This document shows, one piece after another, positions 36,020-47,075 of a DNA stretch of 64,000 bases. Positions within the stretch are counted from its first letter, which is position 1; every line of letters begins with the position of its first letter. Origin of the DNA: Andrena cerasifolii (lineage: Eukaryota; Arthropoda; Insecta; Hymenoptera; Andrenidae); contig NC_135119.1 of assembly GCF_050908995.1 (NCBI RefSeq), forward strand, positions 20,985,001-21,049,000, written 5' to 3'. A program made the translations under genes and the position numbers. Under the pieces are notes generated by a model. That model was not told the DNA's origin, made no database searches, and saw only the letters and a program-made list of their open reading frames with translations.

Positions 36020-37640
36020 TTTCACATTCGATACTCCACTAACCTAGATCACCCGTTGCTTTCGCACTAGTCGTAACAGTGGATCCCCCGAAACGTTTAC
36101 ACGCGGCATGCGCGCTCCTCGTAGCCCGAGCAGAAAGAAGGCCACAATAGATGCCCGGCATTGAAAGTTAATCCTCTGTATGAGAAGCATCAGAACCTCT
36201 CGAGTGCTCCCGGTACACGGCACCGTCCCTCCTCGAATCCACGGATCCTTTCGCGAGGAAAATCTCATCGGCGCGGAGGCTGCACACTGGCTGGCGGGGT
36301 CCCGCAGCAGGGCGAGAAAAGGAGGAAAAGAACGTTACTCTCTTCCCAGAGGATACGATCCCCCGATCTCATTCGAAGCCGGCGAGCAACGGGGCACGGG
36401 GATGCATGCGTGCAAGCGCCATATGAAAAGAATGCCAGCCCGTGGTGTTCTCGGCGGCGATTTATCATAGCGGGGAGATGCCGCGCTGACGACCAACGGC
36501 GGAATGGTTTCCGTCAACGTCGCTCCCGATGCCTCCTTGCTCGTGGACGAAGACAAAGAGGTCGAGGTTGGGAAAGGAAAGCGCGAGGATAGAGAAGGAG
36601 AGACCGGGGATACCTGGCCGCCAATAAAAGATCGATATTTTTATAAGGCGCCCGTCAAGGCGACATGAATTATGGCGATAATAACGCCTCGGCCAGATAG
36701 GAATAAGCTTTCTCTCTGCCTGCCCCCTGGAGGTGCACATGCGCGCGCACCAGTCGGACGAATCGGCCACTGGGCCATGGCTGTAGATCATCTTGGCTAC
36801 AATAAGCAAACTGGATCCCGATGCCTGGCATATCTGAAATTGCGACTGGTGTCGCCCGTTCTGCGCCCCTTTCTCGCTTCCTCTCCCTTTTTGTCGGCTG
36901 TCCATGTGCCTTCTCGGCCGCATACGTCCACTTTGAAACGCGGTATCAGTCCACACGCTGCCTGGAACAATGGCCTGCAGTAATGACGGGCTGTAATTGG
37001 CCGCCGACCGTCTTTGTCCCTCGCTCCCCGGTGGCCGACGAGGATGCGAAGCGGATCCGTCGCGTTCCGCGCGGGTCTCAGGCGCGAATGAGCCTCGTTT
37101 CGTCGGACGATGACCCAATTAAGGATATCAATTCGCGCGATGAATCCAGGGGCCGAGCACTTCGGGCCTGTCCAGCAGATCGAGCAGGGCGACAGCTTGC
37201 GTTCGCGAATTTATGCGGATATTTCTTTGTGCGACTCAGTGTCCCAGCGTTCGACGTCACGGGACTCGAAAGAGAAATGGCAAGGTGCGTTTTATTGCAT
37301 TCAGGACCTCCGGGGCGAAGGGAGATTGATTGATTCGCTAGTCGAGAGGCGAACTTTAATCTGCGTAACAGATGCCAGCAGCTTCTGGACATTTGTTAAT
37401 ATTTCCTTTCGGTGAATTTATTGCAGCTTCCAGGTGGATTTTGAGCTGGAGTTCCAAAGGCTACGCTAAGAGTAGTCAGAGCAAGGATCACTCCTGTTAT
37501 CATTCCAGCATTACTCGCTCACCCTGTAGAGGGGTTTCGGCTACAGGTTGGCGTTCTTTTAGGGGATGATTCGACATGGCAAAATAAAACGAAAATCAAG
37601 AGCGACGAAATGGCGGTGGAGGCTTCGTTTGTGAGTTCGT
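36020..37640. other. GC- and CpG-rich island without recognisable gene
   Basis: One of the largest GC-rich blocks of the window. The minus-strand frame at 36465-37118 (217 codons) and plus-strand frames at 36161-36592 and 36821-37333 overlap heavily; their translations are Arg-, Ser- and Pro-rich with no domain. It could be a regulatory island, but there is no direct evidence. Confidence 0.4.
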
Positions 37641-38008
37641 AATTATTGAAAGTACGTACAGTAAATCCTCGTTATGAGCGCGTTGCGAACACTATTCGTA
37701 GCGCGTTGTGAACACTATTCCGCGCGGCCAATGGCGTGAGTGAGAAAACACAAGAACGAGCGAGAGGAGACGAAAGAGCCTCTCTCTCGTTCCCGGGTTC
37801 CCCCACTCTCGGCCGAAGGATTCCAAGAAATGGTGGGGATAGTCGCCGAGCTTTAAACGCGTGGTAGAGACGGACTCATAACGAAGATTTACTGTACACG
37901 TAAAATGCGTCTCGCGCGTGGGTCTTATACTACTGAGCTGGGTAACGCGCGCCAGCAGTAGTATAAGTCCTTCGCGTCAGACACTTTTCACGCGTACTTT
38001 CAACAATT
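37641..38008. repeat. Palindromic element interrupted by a MITE
   Basis: With the insertion at 37659-37894 set aside, 37641-37658 plus 37897-37940 forms a left arm that pairs with the right arm 37951-38008. Matching blocks are TTGAAAGTACG, CGTRAAA, GTCT..CGCG and CTTATACTACTG, about 84 percent identical over about 57 aligned bases. The loop is about 10 nt. The right-hand part alone (37899-37993) forms a hairpin of about 95 nt, a size seen for microRNA precursors. It could equally be a small fold-back transposon. Confidence 0.7.
37659..37894. mobile_element. Pogo/Tigger-like TA-flanked MITE, 236 bp
   Basis: The termini CAGTAAATCCTCGTTATGAG (left) and CAGTAAATCTTCGTTATGAG (right, minus strand) differ at one of 20 bases and are flanked by TA at 37657-37658 and 37895-37896. 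CAG-starting ends with a TA target are typical of the Tc1/mariner/pogo superfamily. The interior is GC-rich for this window and includes two direct copies of a 20-bp segment ending GAACACTATTC (37677-37697 and 37701-37720). No coding capacity. Confidence 0.85.
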
Positions 38009-40855
38009 TTATTAATCACTCGGAAACGAAGCCTGGCACGCAATTTCGTCATTCTTATTTTAGCCTGTTGGATCACCCATTAAAAGGGTATTTACTAGTA
38101 AAACTGAACAAGCTCTATGCATTCTGCAATAGCTTCCAATTATTACCTGATTCATTAATAGATTGAACTTTAAAATTTGCAATTAACGAGAATTAAGAAT
38201 TATAGACTTGATCAATTTCTTGGTCCAACTCAAAACACAATTCTCTCATATATCTACATATCCGTTTATAAATATCCTGTTCCTCCATTTTCGCAAACTG
38301 TTTGAAACGGAAAAAAGCAAGTTCTTCTTTGCGCACGTCCTCGCCCAGTGTAACAAGCACAAAAAGCTTCGACGAACGTACGAAGAAAATATTACTAATC
38401 CCATTTGGGAAGCTTGAAAAGCGTTGGTATGAGATCTACAAATCAGCAGAGCTGCCTTGCTCGTTGCTTGGAATTCTCGGATGCCCGGGCGCCCGCGGAG
38501 GCAGAAAGAAAACAGGAATGCATTCGTCGGCGACATTAATTACAGCGAATTCCGGCGGAGCGCTTTCAATAAAACTATTCGGAACATATATTTTACCGCC
38601 GAGGCGTGTCTAAACCAAACCGTGGGCAGCGCAAACTCGTTTAATTCCCGGCCGACGGGCAAGCTCGTAAATTTGCGGGCCCGCAAATATTTATCGATGG
38701 CATTTACCAAAGATTTGCGCAAGTAATATCCATCGGCGAATTTTGATGAGGACGGGAAACTGGACCGTGGCCGCCGTGTTGTCCCTCATCATCCCCCGCG
38801 GCCTTTAATACGACGCATCGCAACGAAACCGTTCAAATATGCTTCCGCGTGTTTTAATGAATTCCATAAACCGGTGCAAATCCTCGCGCGGCGCTCTATC
38901 ACAAATTCCTACCTCCTCTCCTTTTTTTTTCTGCTTTGATATTCCGCAAGGGGGCGCAAGTGTTTTCACGCCGACGGATAGACGCGAAATAACCGAAGAC
39001 CACACAGATTTTCTGTTATAACTCGTTAACTGTGAAATAATTTTCTCACCAAATGCTAGATCTAATTAAAAGAAGTGACTTCTGTCTTGAAACTTTTTTT
39101 CTATCTCTTACAGTTCGCGAGTGATAAAACAAAATCGGAAAATAGCCGAATTTTCAGCGGTCAATTACACCCCCTTAGAGTCAATTTGGGCAGCAAACAA
39201 AAATTGCGTTGTAATCAGGAGGAAATTCTCTACATATTCACAAAGTTTCAGAATTTTTCGAATTTCCGGGTTCGGAATGTTCGCTTGTTAGACAGAATTT
39301 AGAAAGCTGCAGTGTAACTCTTTTTTAAGCAAATGCAGAGGAAATGGTTAAAGAGCAAAATTGTGCAACGCGATAAAGTGCATTTTGCTGTTACTGTGCT
39401 CTCTCGAAATTGAAAATTGTTGAATTGATAGTTTCGCGCAAAAGAAGACTACCCCCGCAACAAACAAAGTGGTCTGGTATTTAAAAGTTTGCTAATTCTG
39501 TGAATTCTATCGCGCACTATTTACCATTTAATTATACCGTGGCTTCGTTTTTCTCCGCCAGTTTTCCAATTACATCGTAATGCGGAATTCCCCCGAATTT
39601 CTGTAAATACACCGCTTTGAATGGAACGGTCGCTGATGGAACGCGCTGAATAGACGATTTAAACGTATCGCGCCCCATGCATTTTCACAATTGGACCGCG
39701 TTTCACCGGAATATTTTCAATAGGACTGTTCAAATATATTTTACAGAGAACAGTTCGGCTGTCTATGAAGCTCGGGAAGCTCGTTCCATTGGCAGGGGGC
39801 CTACGGTTTCATTAGAGCTGACGCGCGAATCCAACGAAGCTGGAAGGACAATGTTAAGTCTGTAGAGTGATTTGTGATCAAAGAGTGTGCCACGGTTATT
39901 ATGCAGCGTTGAAAAGCTCTCGTTAAAATCAATCGAATGCTTAAAAAAATGCTCTCAAAATTCGTGATTTCTAACAATGGAGGCCACGATTTTGATCTTC
40001 TGGAATGCTATTAGGTTATTCATCAAGTGCCTACAGAAGTTCTTTCCAATCAGATGCGATTGTTCGACTAAGTAGTTTCTTTTATTTTAAATTCGAACTT
40101 TTGCGGCCATTTTTCAAGGAGGGCCCATCTAATTTAGAAATTTAAAGGTCTATCGTTCGATTGCCCTTGATGAGATCTTTCCAACGGTCTATTGAAAGGA
40201 CTGAATGCTTTCCAGTCACTCTATACGCATACCATTCTTCTTTTTCGTGTATAGAAATTGACAAGAAAATTCGCGCGAGCATCACGGACAGTGTGAAAAG
40301 TCTTGCATTGGAAATAATCGGTTTCCCATCGTCGCCAACCGGGCTTCGATGGCATTTAAATATCACAAATATTACGGAGAATGCGCATAAAACAGTGCTT
40401 TTCGCTCGAAGCGATTTGAACAAATGGCCCTGATCTGGTGCTCGAACCGTGAACGCTCGATAGCGTTTTAATTATAAATTCGTGGATTATTATCCGAGAA
40501 CTTTTTCCAAGCCCTCGTGCGAAACTTTTGCCAGGAGGACCACCGCCCTTTTGCTGGAGCGCGTAAACATAATTGTGCGGAAATTTTGATCGTCGGAGTT
40601 TCCTATGGATGCTCGCTCGGGTCTCGTTCACGGGCGTATTTTCGCTAGCAGTCAAGAGGAGCGAAGAATTGCGACTGGAGCAGCCGACGTTTTCGTGGTA
40701 TAGAGATTTGTAACAGATGTGGTTGCGCGGGGAAAGAAAAGCGCAGTTTAGTTTCTTGGAGGGTTGTTTGCATAAACTTACACTGGTGGTGAGGTTAGCT
40801 TTAGAAATGGCAGGAATGTTAAGGCATTTCAAATTGCAAGTTGAAGATTTTATAT
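38009..40855. other. Non-coding stretch, nothing recognised
   Basis: Mixed composition. The longest frame is 158 codons on the minus strand (40356-40832), overlapped by a plus-strand frame, with no domain. No RNA, repeat or inverted-end element was seen. Confidence 0.45.
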
Positions 40856-40859
40856 GTAA

Positions 40860-41100
40860 ACTAGCTCTTATAGCTAATTATACATAGTTCGTCAAAAAAA
40901 AATTTTTTTTTGGTGGAAGCGAGGGGATTTTTAAAAAGATTTCTTAGCAAGCATCTAGGGGCTAAGAGGAACCTACCTACCAAATTTCATGGTCATAGGA
41001 TCAGCGGTTTCAGAGAAATCGTGATGAGTCAGTGAGTGCGTGAGTCAGTGAGTCAGTGACTCAGTCATTTGTATTTGGATTTTATATTTTTATATATATA
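40860..41100. repeat. Transposon-tail-like repeat with short GAGTCAGT tandem array
   Basis: The phrase CCAAATTTCATGGTCATAGG, then CGGTTTCAGAGAAATCGTGA, is followed by an imperfect 8-bp tandem array of GAGTCAGT (41025-41067) and an AT run. This layout is familiar from the 3' part of small arthropod interspersed repeats. No second copy exists in the window, and the borders and class are unknown. Confidence 0.45.
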
Positions 41101-41190
41101 AATAGATCATGGAGTTGTGGTCTTTGAAGGTTTGGTGCTTTACTACTGGGTTCCTGTAATGAGCTGTGAAAGTGACTTGGTCTTCAAGGA

Positions 41191-42248
41191 TTAAGGGTAC
41201 TAAATAAGTAGGCAGTCTTCTTTCTCGAGAATAAAGCTTTTCGTTTTCAATTAATTACAAAGAAATAAATTGTAGCTGAGACTTGCTCTTTGACACAATG
41301 TTAATTAACATCATAAACTTTAAAAATACATGTTTGTTTTGTCAGAAAAAAGCATTATAGATGACACTACAGATGAATCAATCATTAATGTGACTTTTTA
41401 AAAAGTTTATTTTGTTTTGCAATGAAACGAAACGAAATTCAGCGACCTGCTTGTAAATTCTATTTCAGAATACTTTTGGTTCTGCACCGAACTTATAAAA
41501 GAAACAAAATTATGAAAATGACAACTACGAAGTGGCAATTTTTTAAAAAATTGCGTTTTTCGTTAGACATAGATGAGATTTTAGTTTCTTTTCATACAAA
41601 AATAAGTGTTTTTATTAATTTCAATTTAGGTTCAGAACGAAACCACACATTTTGTGAGCATGCTCATACCCAAAGAAACTTTTTTAAAAAGCCTTTTTAA
41701 TGATCCATCAATAGCGTCATACAGTGGCGGACGAAAGAAAGTTTACATCCTTTAAAATCAATTGATCTTTAAGCGTTTATAGCTCAGAGAAACGTTCACC
41801 GATTTTGATGAAATTTTGAACATGTATACAGCTTACTTAAATCCACAAACGGGATTTTTGAATTTTCATTACGGGCTCAGAAAAAAAGTTGAAAAAACGA
41901 CCTTTACTATTTCTTTTCGCTATTCCGACCAATTGCATTTTTTTTTCAAACCAACGAAACACGTCACTTAGCAAACTAATCCTTCTAACTTCTCAAAAAA
42001 AAAAAAGAAATCAAATCGTTTGAACCAATTCTAAAAAAGTTATGCGATTTTAAAGGATGTAAACTTTCTTTCGTTCTCCACAGCATATAATGCATATATT
42101 TGACTAAAAAAAAAAATGTTTCTTTAAAAGCTTATAATGTCAATAAACTTTGTGTCAAAGAACAAGTCTCAGCTTCAATTCATTTCTCTGTAATTAAATG
42201 AAAATAAACACTTCATTTTCGACAAAAACGACTGCCTGTTACCCTTAA
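41191..42248. mobile_element. Long inverted-repeat element with TTAA ends, 1.06 kb
   Basis: The left arm (41191-41340) and right arm (42100-42248) are inverted copies starting TTAAGGGTA and sharing GGCAGTC, TTACARAGAAATRAATTG, AGCTGAGACTTG and TCTTTGACACAA. The outermost TTAA on each side would suit a piggyBac-type TTAA target or a TA target. A further inner inverted similarity joins about 41370-41420 with 41680-41719. A 92-codon frame at 41422-41700 has no domain. A second TIR element lies inside. Confidence 0.75.
41722..42083. mobile_element. Nested Tc1/mariner-like TIR element, 362 bp
   Basis: The left end CAGTGGCGGACGAAAGAAAG and the right end on the minus strand CTGTGGAGAACGAAAGAAAG are inverted copies that continue identically through TTTACATCCTTTAAAATC, with 34 of 38 bases matching. 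The left flank is TA and the right flank CA followed by TA, consistent with a decayed TA duplication. It lies inside the inverted repeat 41191-42248. The interior is AT-rich and non-coding. Confidence 0.75.
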
Positions 42249-43584
42249 ACCGTAAGTCAATTCTCTTCCCCCTCTCGAAACCCTAATGACAACGAACACC
42301 CGAATCCTTACTACCAGAAAAAGCGACGCCCATCGCCTCATTTCTCCAGCTCCGTATAAAAGTAACACTAGTCGCCAGTGGTTCCCGATACATTTCTACG
42401 AACAGATGAAAAAACAACACCCCGCGCGATCTCCTGTCCCACGCGCTAAACCAACTCGCAGCATCCTCCTCCGAATCGAATTGTCATGAAAATTTCCTCG
42501 GTTCGTTCACCCCCAGACATTCCCGCGCGCGTTCATCACGGAGTGACCCGATTTTTACGACACTTTATCGTTCCATTTCGAAGCCAAAAGCCGTAAAACA
42601 AAGATGCACGCCCGCTGCTCCCGAATTCTCTTTTGCGCTGCGTTCAGCCGGAATTCAATCGCGGCCGGTGTTTGCGCCGAAAAATTTCCCGTGCTCGTTC
42701 AATTTCCGCGCCGGCAGCGGGCGATTCGCGTTTCCGCGCGAATTCGCGGTACGCATCGCGCGTGCACACGCCGCAGGGGGGGTGGGTGGGTGGTGGGTGG
42801 CGCGTACGAGCCAGCTTAATGGCCGGGGTGTTCGTTAGCAAGTGGAGCTCGACGAGAGGAGTGCACTTGCCACCAGGCCCCTTCACCCTCGCCAGGGGAG
42901 TGGAAAAAGCTCGCAGCCGCGGCTCGTGACACAAAAACACCGATTGCCAGCTTTGTACGCCACGCGGAAGACACGCCATGCGTGCGCTCGTTCATTTCCG
43001 CCGGGCTAATTAATCACTCTCGACCGATTGCGCCGCAGATCGCGCGGTAAAACCTTTTCGAGGCCCGGCGACGCTTCCCCGACGGAACTGGCCCGCTCGA
43101 ATTATTTATAACACCGTAAAACGTGTTGTTCGCGCGATCGACTGCGGGCACGGGCATGGCCGGGCGCGCGGCGCCGGCACGCATGCCTGAACCGCACGGG
43201 AGACGGTGCTCGTTGTTCGAATACCATTCACGCAATAGCCTGTTTTTCTTCTCTCGTTTGCGACAATGCTGCCGCGTGGCTTTTGTTTCCGCGGTGTTTA
43301 ATTTCTGTTTTTGCTTTGGGAGCTCGAAATTCCGGGGCTGCTTCGGTCGCGGCGGGGCTCCAGGGCGTAGTTGATCGATTATTTGGGGGTTACATTATAT
43401 GGTGAACCAGTTTCGGAATTACTCCACGTACAGTGAAATTTCTTTAGCTCTTTGTGCTTTTGTACCGTATGTACCTACGCTTTCAGTAGAAACATCGAAG
43501 TTATTCACAGTTCCTAGCGAGTATACTTTCAAGCAGCTGGACATAATCTAAACCCAATGACTTCAATAAAAAAATTGAAAGAAA
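42249..43584. other. GC- and CpG-rich island without recognisable gene
   Basis: CpG-rich at 42480-43380, with a G-rich run near 42776-42800. Frames on both strands overlap (42633-42929 plus, 42644-42979 minus, 43123-43374 plus) with no domain. Nothing else was recognised. Confidence 0.45.
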
Positions 43585-43806
43585 AATTAAAACCGACTTC
43601 GAAAGAATAAAAAACGATAAAAAGTAAAAAAAAAATTTGTTCCTTATTTAATCTATGACTCTCAATATTTTTATGTTGGCGCCTCATCATTTGCACCGTG
43701 TAAATAGGGCGCCGACTTAAAGAAAATTGAGAGTCGTAGATTAAATAAGGAACGAAATTATTTTTTACTTTTTAGCTTTTTATTTTTTTGAGGTCGGTTT
43801 TAATTT
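43585..43806. mobile_element. Palindromic element, 222 bp
   Basis: The arms are inverted copies sharing AATTAAAACCGAC at the outer ends, AAAAAGTAAAAAA, GTTCCTTATTTAATCTA and GACTCTCAAT. The centre has GGCGCC on both sides of a short loop. The outer AAAACCGACTTCG motif resembles the CCGAAGTCGG near 45014-45024, a phrase common in arthropod interspersed repeats. No target duplication was identified. Confidence 0.75.
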
Positions 43807-43865
43807 TTTAAAAAATTTTTTTTGTACTTTTTAGTTAATTAAGTTATATAACTACATTTGTTTAA

Positions 43866-43960
43866 ATAATATAATATATATATATATATATTATAATATA
43901 AATATAACATGATATACAATATATATTATAATATAATAAATATAATATAATATTACAACG
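43866..43960. repeat. AT microsatellite and AT-rich low-complexity tract
   Basis: A perfect run of AT dinucleotides near 43874-43891 is embedded in almost pure A/T sequence of ATAATAT type. Confidence 0.9.
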
Positions 43961-44318
43961 TAGAGGAGACACGATTCCGAGCGATTGTTTTCGCTCCTTT
44001 CTTCCCGATGGCGCGAGCGAATCAGAGGGACTGAAAGCGAGCAAGAAACGATACGAGACAGACGACGCGTTGATATTTTGTCTCGCTCTGTTTTTCGGTC
44101 GCCTGATACTCCGTCCTTTGCCTGTCCGCGCATACAATGTATTACAGTGAAACAGATTTCTTATTTTTTAGCGTAAATTCAAAACTACTGGATCGATTTT
44201 GATAATTCTTTTTCCATGACTTAAGTTGATTGAATCCAAACTAAATGCAATAAGTTTCGCCAAAATCGGTTCAGTAGTTACGGACAAATTCGCGGACAAA
44301 CATAATACGTGTAACATA

Positions 44319-44976
44319 CAGTTACTCAGAAAATAAAGCGTACACCTAGGTTGGTAACGAAAATTGACGAAAAAATAAATACAAACACACTTATTCAAAA
44401 ATGAAAACACAATATATATTTTATTCGTATATTTTACCAAATAATGCGTAAAAAAATCTAAATAAAATGGACTATTGGTCTATATTTAACAAAAATGGTA
44501 ATCGTATTTTAGTGACACAAAATTGAGCGCACACCTTGTTAAAATACTATTTACAAACTTATACTATATCGTTTCATTTATTAATACTTTGTCGCATATC
44601 CCCTGCCATGAATTAAGTGTTTTATTAAAGAAGGAGGAATTCTTTCCCATTCTTCTCTCAACCGAACTTCGAAAGACATTTCACGGGACTTCCTCTTTAA
44701 TAGTACCAACATTTAACCAATACAGACCTGCGTAATGTGAAAATTCCTACGTGTACGCTCAATTTTGCGTCACTAAAATACGTATACTTTTACAATTTCT
44801 ATTAAATATATACAAATAGTCAATTTTATTTAGAATTTTTTTTACGAATTATTTATCAAAATATACGAATAAAATATATATACTGCGTTTTCATTTTTGA
44901 ATACGTGTGTTTGTATTAATTTTTTCGTCAATTTTCATTACCAACCTATGTGTACGCTCAATTTTGCGAGTAACTG
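44319..44976 (-). mobile_element. Internally deleted Tc1-like transposon, 658 bp
   Basis: The element starts CAGTTACTC and ends GAGTAACTG, flanked by TA at 44317-44318 and 44977-44978. Its inverted repeats are long, about 216 and 228 bp (44319-44534 and 44749-44976). Each arm carries the motif AAAATTGAGCGTACAC or a variant at both its outer and inner edge, as in Tc3-like elements with two transposase sites per end. Between the arms lies only the last part of a transposase frame on the minus strand; the rest has been lost. Confidence 0.85.
44581..44685 (-). pseudogene. C-terminal remnant of a Tc1-type transposase
   Basis: Read on the minus strand, an open frame of about 35 codons ends with LREEWERIPPSLIKHLI, then HGRGYATKY and a stop codon. 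The W..IP and terminal TKY pattern is that of the extreme C-terminus of Tc1-family transposases. The stretch between LI and GYATKY is shorter than usual, suggesting a small internal deletion. The DNA-binding domain and the catalytic DDE residues are all absent, so the fragment cannot act as a transposase. Placement inside matching TIRs supports the call. Confidence 0.65.
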
Positions 44977-45029
44977 TACATACAAACACCTCGAACTGAG
45001 AACCTCTTTCTCTCCGAAGTCGGTTAAAA

Positions 45030-46775
45030 AAGTATTCCGAGCTTAATTTACTATCACGAATAATTATTAAACACAGCTTTAGACTGCAATAAGGAAGGAA
45101 CGCTTAGTTCTCTACGAAGCACAATCAAAAACTGTCATGTACCACCATCCTATGTTTAATTTACTAACCAAGCATGAACGTCTTAGACTGCCACTCCGTC
45201 TTGAATGATAGAATTTAAGATCCGAGGATTAGAATTTAAAAGCTGCAGCCCTAGTAGCTCGCAAGTTGACCGAGGCTCGGCAGTGCATGCCGAGCTCGAT
45301 TTCGCCCCCCGATCAGATTACGTTCCGGGGTAGAATTTTCCCTCCTCGATCCGAGTCGTGTCGCAATCAACCCGACCGATCGGAACGTTTCGCACGAGTC
45401 CGTCGAATCTCGCCAGCAGGAGCCCGGGCCCTGTCGCGATGCGCTGGCAGAAACGTGATTCATCGTCGCCGACAGAGCCGACGTAGACCTGGATCCCCAT
45501 TCTGTCGTCGTCGTTCCTCGAACACCGGGCGAGTTCATTTCCCGTCACGGGGCAAATTCTGTTGGTATTAATTCGCTCGCCGTGGCGCGAGGAGCCGCCC
45601 GCGTCCACCGTGGAACACCGGCGCGGAATTGTAGGGCGTCTGGTTGCGGCGGCGTCGAGAAATATAAGTATAGCCAAAGGACACGGGCAAGTAGCGTAGA
45701 TTATAATGGAGCTGCGTATAATGAGTTTTCTTCCTCGGGCATTGTTTTGCCCCCGAGTAATTTCGCCGCGGCGGGGCGTTTTCTCTGTGGGCACGAACGT
45801 GTGCGAGCGGCGCGTTGGAGTAACCCAGCAGGGCGGCCGCGTGCTCGCGCGTGTACGCGCGATAGGATGAGCCAAAGGACGCGCGTATTCGGATCAGGCG
45901 CGTTGAACGAAGGACGAAAAGCGTGGAATCGTCAGTGCGAGGCTGGTGCCGGAGCTGAGAGCCCCCCCCCGGCCTCGCCACCCCCCGAGTTATACCTAAT
46001 GAGTAATGCAGGTAATCACCATTATTTTTAAATCTCATTAACGCCTCCGTGTGTGTACATTATTCTCCGCGGCTGAGAAAACACACATGGGGCCAGTTTG
46101 CCATCACGCTTAACTTCCCTCTCTCGCTGCGGACTCTTTACCCGCCCCACCCCCTCGGCCACCATGATTTCCACCCTTCTTTCATTACCGCGCTGTGTCC
46201 TTTTTCTTATTTTCTCTCTGCTCCTCTTGCTCTCCTTTCATCCCCCCCTCCATCCTGACGTTATTTCGCCGTATTTGTCGATTTTCTTCTTCGTCGTTGC
46301 CCCGCGCTCTTTTTTTCCCGGAATTTGGTGTTCTTTTAATTTTGTTATCTTGCTTTTCTTTTTCACTCCTCCGCTTCATCTGTGCTACAATTTCTCCTTG
46401 TCTTCGTTTACTCTGTTCTGCTTTTAGAGCCAATGTTTGTCCTCACTTTGTGCTGCGCTCTCGATCATCCCTTTTCCTGTTGCGCTAGACTCAGTTTTTC
46501 GTGATTTGTTTATTTCTTTTTTCTGGTGCTTCAGTTATTTTCTCTGCTTTGCCGCGTTCACCCTTCCTCTCTAAGTGTGTCTCATCTTTTAATCGTGTGT
46601 ATTTAAACGAGCGTGGAGGGCTGTTTTACATTAACACAGGGACTCGGAAGAAAAACGTGAAAGAATGTGGGCTCACCATTAGATTGGAAGAAAGCAACTG
46701 GAAGTGAATCTTTGTACAAGTGAGCCGTTACGAAAACCAACCTGTACGTAAATAATATAAGGTAAGGTCAATTTT
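45030..46775. other. GC-rich island followed by pyrimidine-rich tract
   Basis: Positions 45260-46000 are CpG-rich with long overlapping frames on both strands (185 codons minus at 45318-45875, 149 codons plus at 45582-46031), all low complexity. Positions 46110-46500 are strongly pyrimidine-rich on the plus strand. No gene is supported. Confidence 0.4.
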
Positions 46776-47075
46776 ATAAGGTAAAGAAGACACATTAAAA
46801 ATAGGTGTTTCAGAATGTAATTCTAACTTAATAATATTTAAATATTTTAATACATCAATTAAATATACTTAAAGATATTTAATATATTTAATTATCTTAT
46901 TTAGTGTGATGGTTATGCTAAAGTAAATTTCGTAAGGTAAAGAAGACACATTAAAAATAGATGTTTCAGAATGTAATTCTAACTTAATAATATTTCAATA
47001 TTTTAATACATCAATTAAAAATACTTAAAGATATTTAATATATTTAATTATCTTATTTAGTGTGATGGTTATGCT
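46776..47075. repeat. Tandem duplication, two copies with 156-bp period
   Basis: GTAAAGAAGACACATTAAAA starts at 46781 and again at 46937, and the copies run in register to ATGGTTATGCT (46919 and 47075) with very few substitutions. A shorter related start (TAAGGTAAGGTC) at 46758-46769 hints at a partial third unit. The DNA is AT-rich and non-coding. Confidence 0.9.

Larger units (their letters stand above)
44165..45029 (+). repeat. Interspersed repeat split by a Tc1-type insertion
   Basis: The left piece (44165-44318) contains ACTGGATCGATTTTGATAAT and CCAAAATCGGTTCAGTAGTT, phrases typical of arthropod interspersed repeats. The right piece (44977-45029) continues with ACATACAAACACCTCGAACT and ends CGAAGTCGG. 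Removing the insertion at 44319-44976 and one TA restores a continuous passage. The class is unassigned and its left border is uncertain. Confidence 0.55.

Noticed and set aside
36465..37118. 217-codon minus-strand open frame
   Set aside because: Overlaps long plus-strand frames in the same GC-rich island; no domain, signal peptide or exon borders.
40436..40460. GGTTCGAGCACC on the minus strand resembling a tRNA B box
   Set aside because: No T-arm pairing and no matching A box or cloverleaf.
45318..45875. 185-codon minus-strand open frame
   Set aside because: Same situation: a GC-rich island with frames open on both strands and basic, low-complexity translation.
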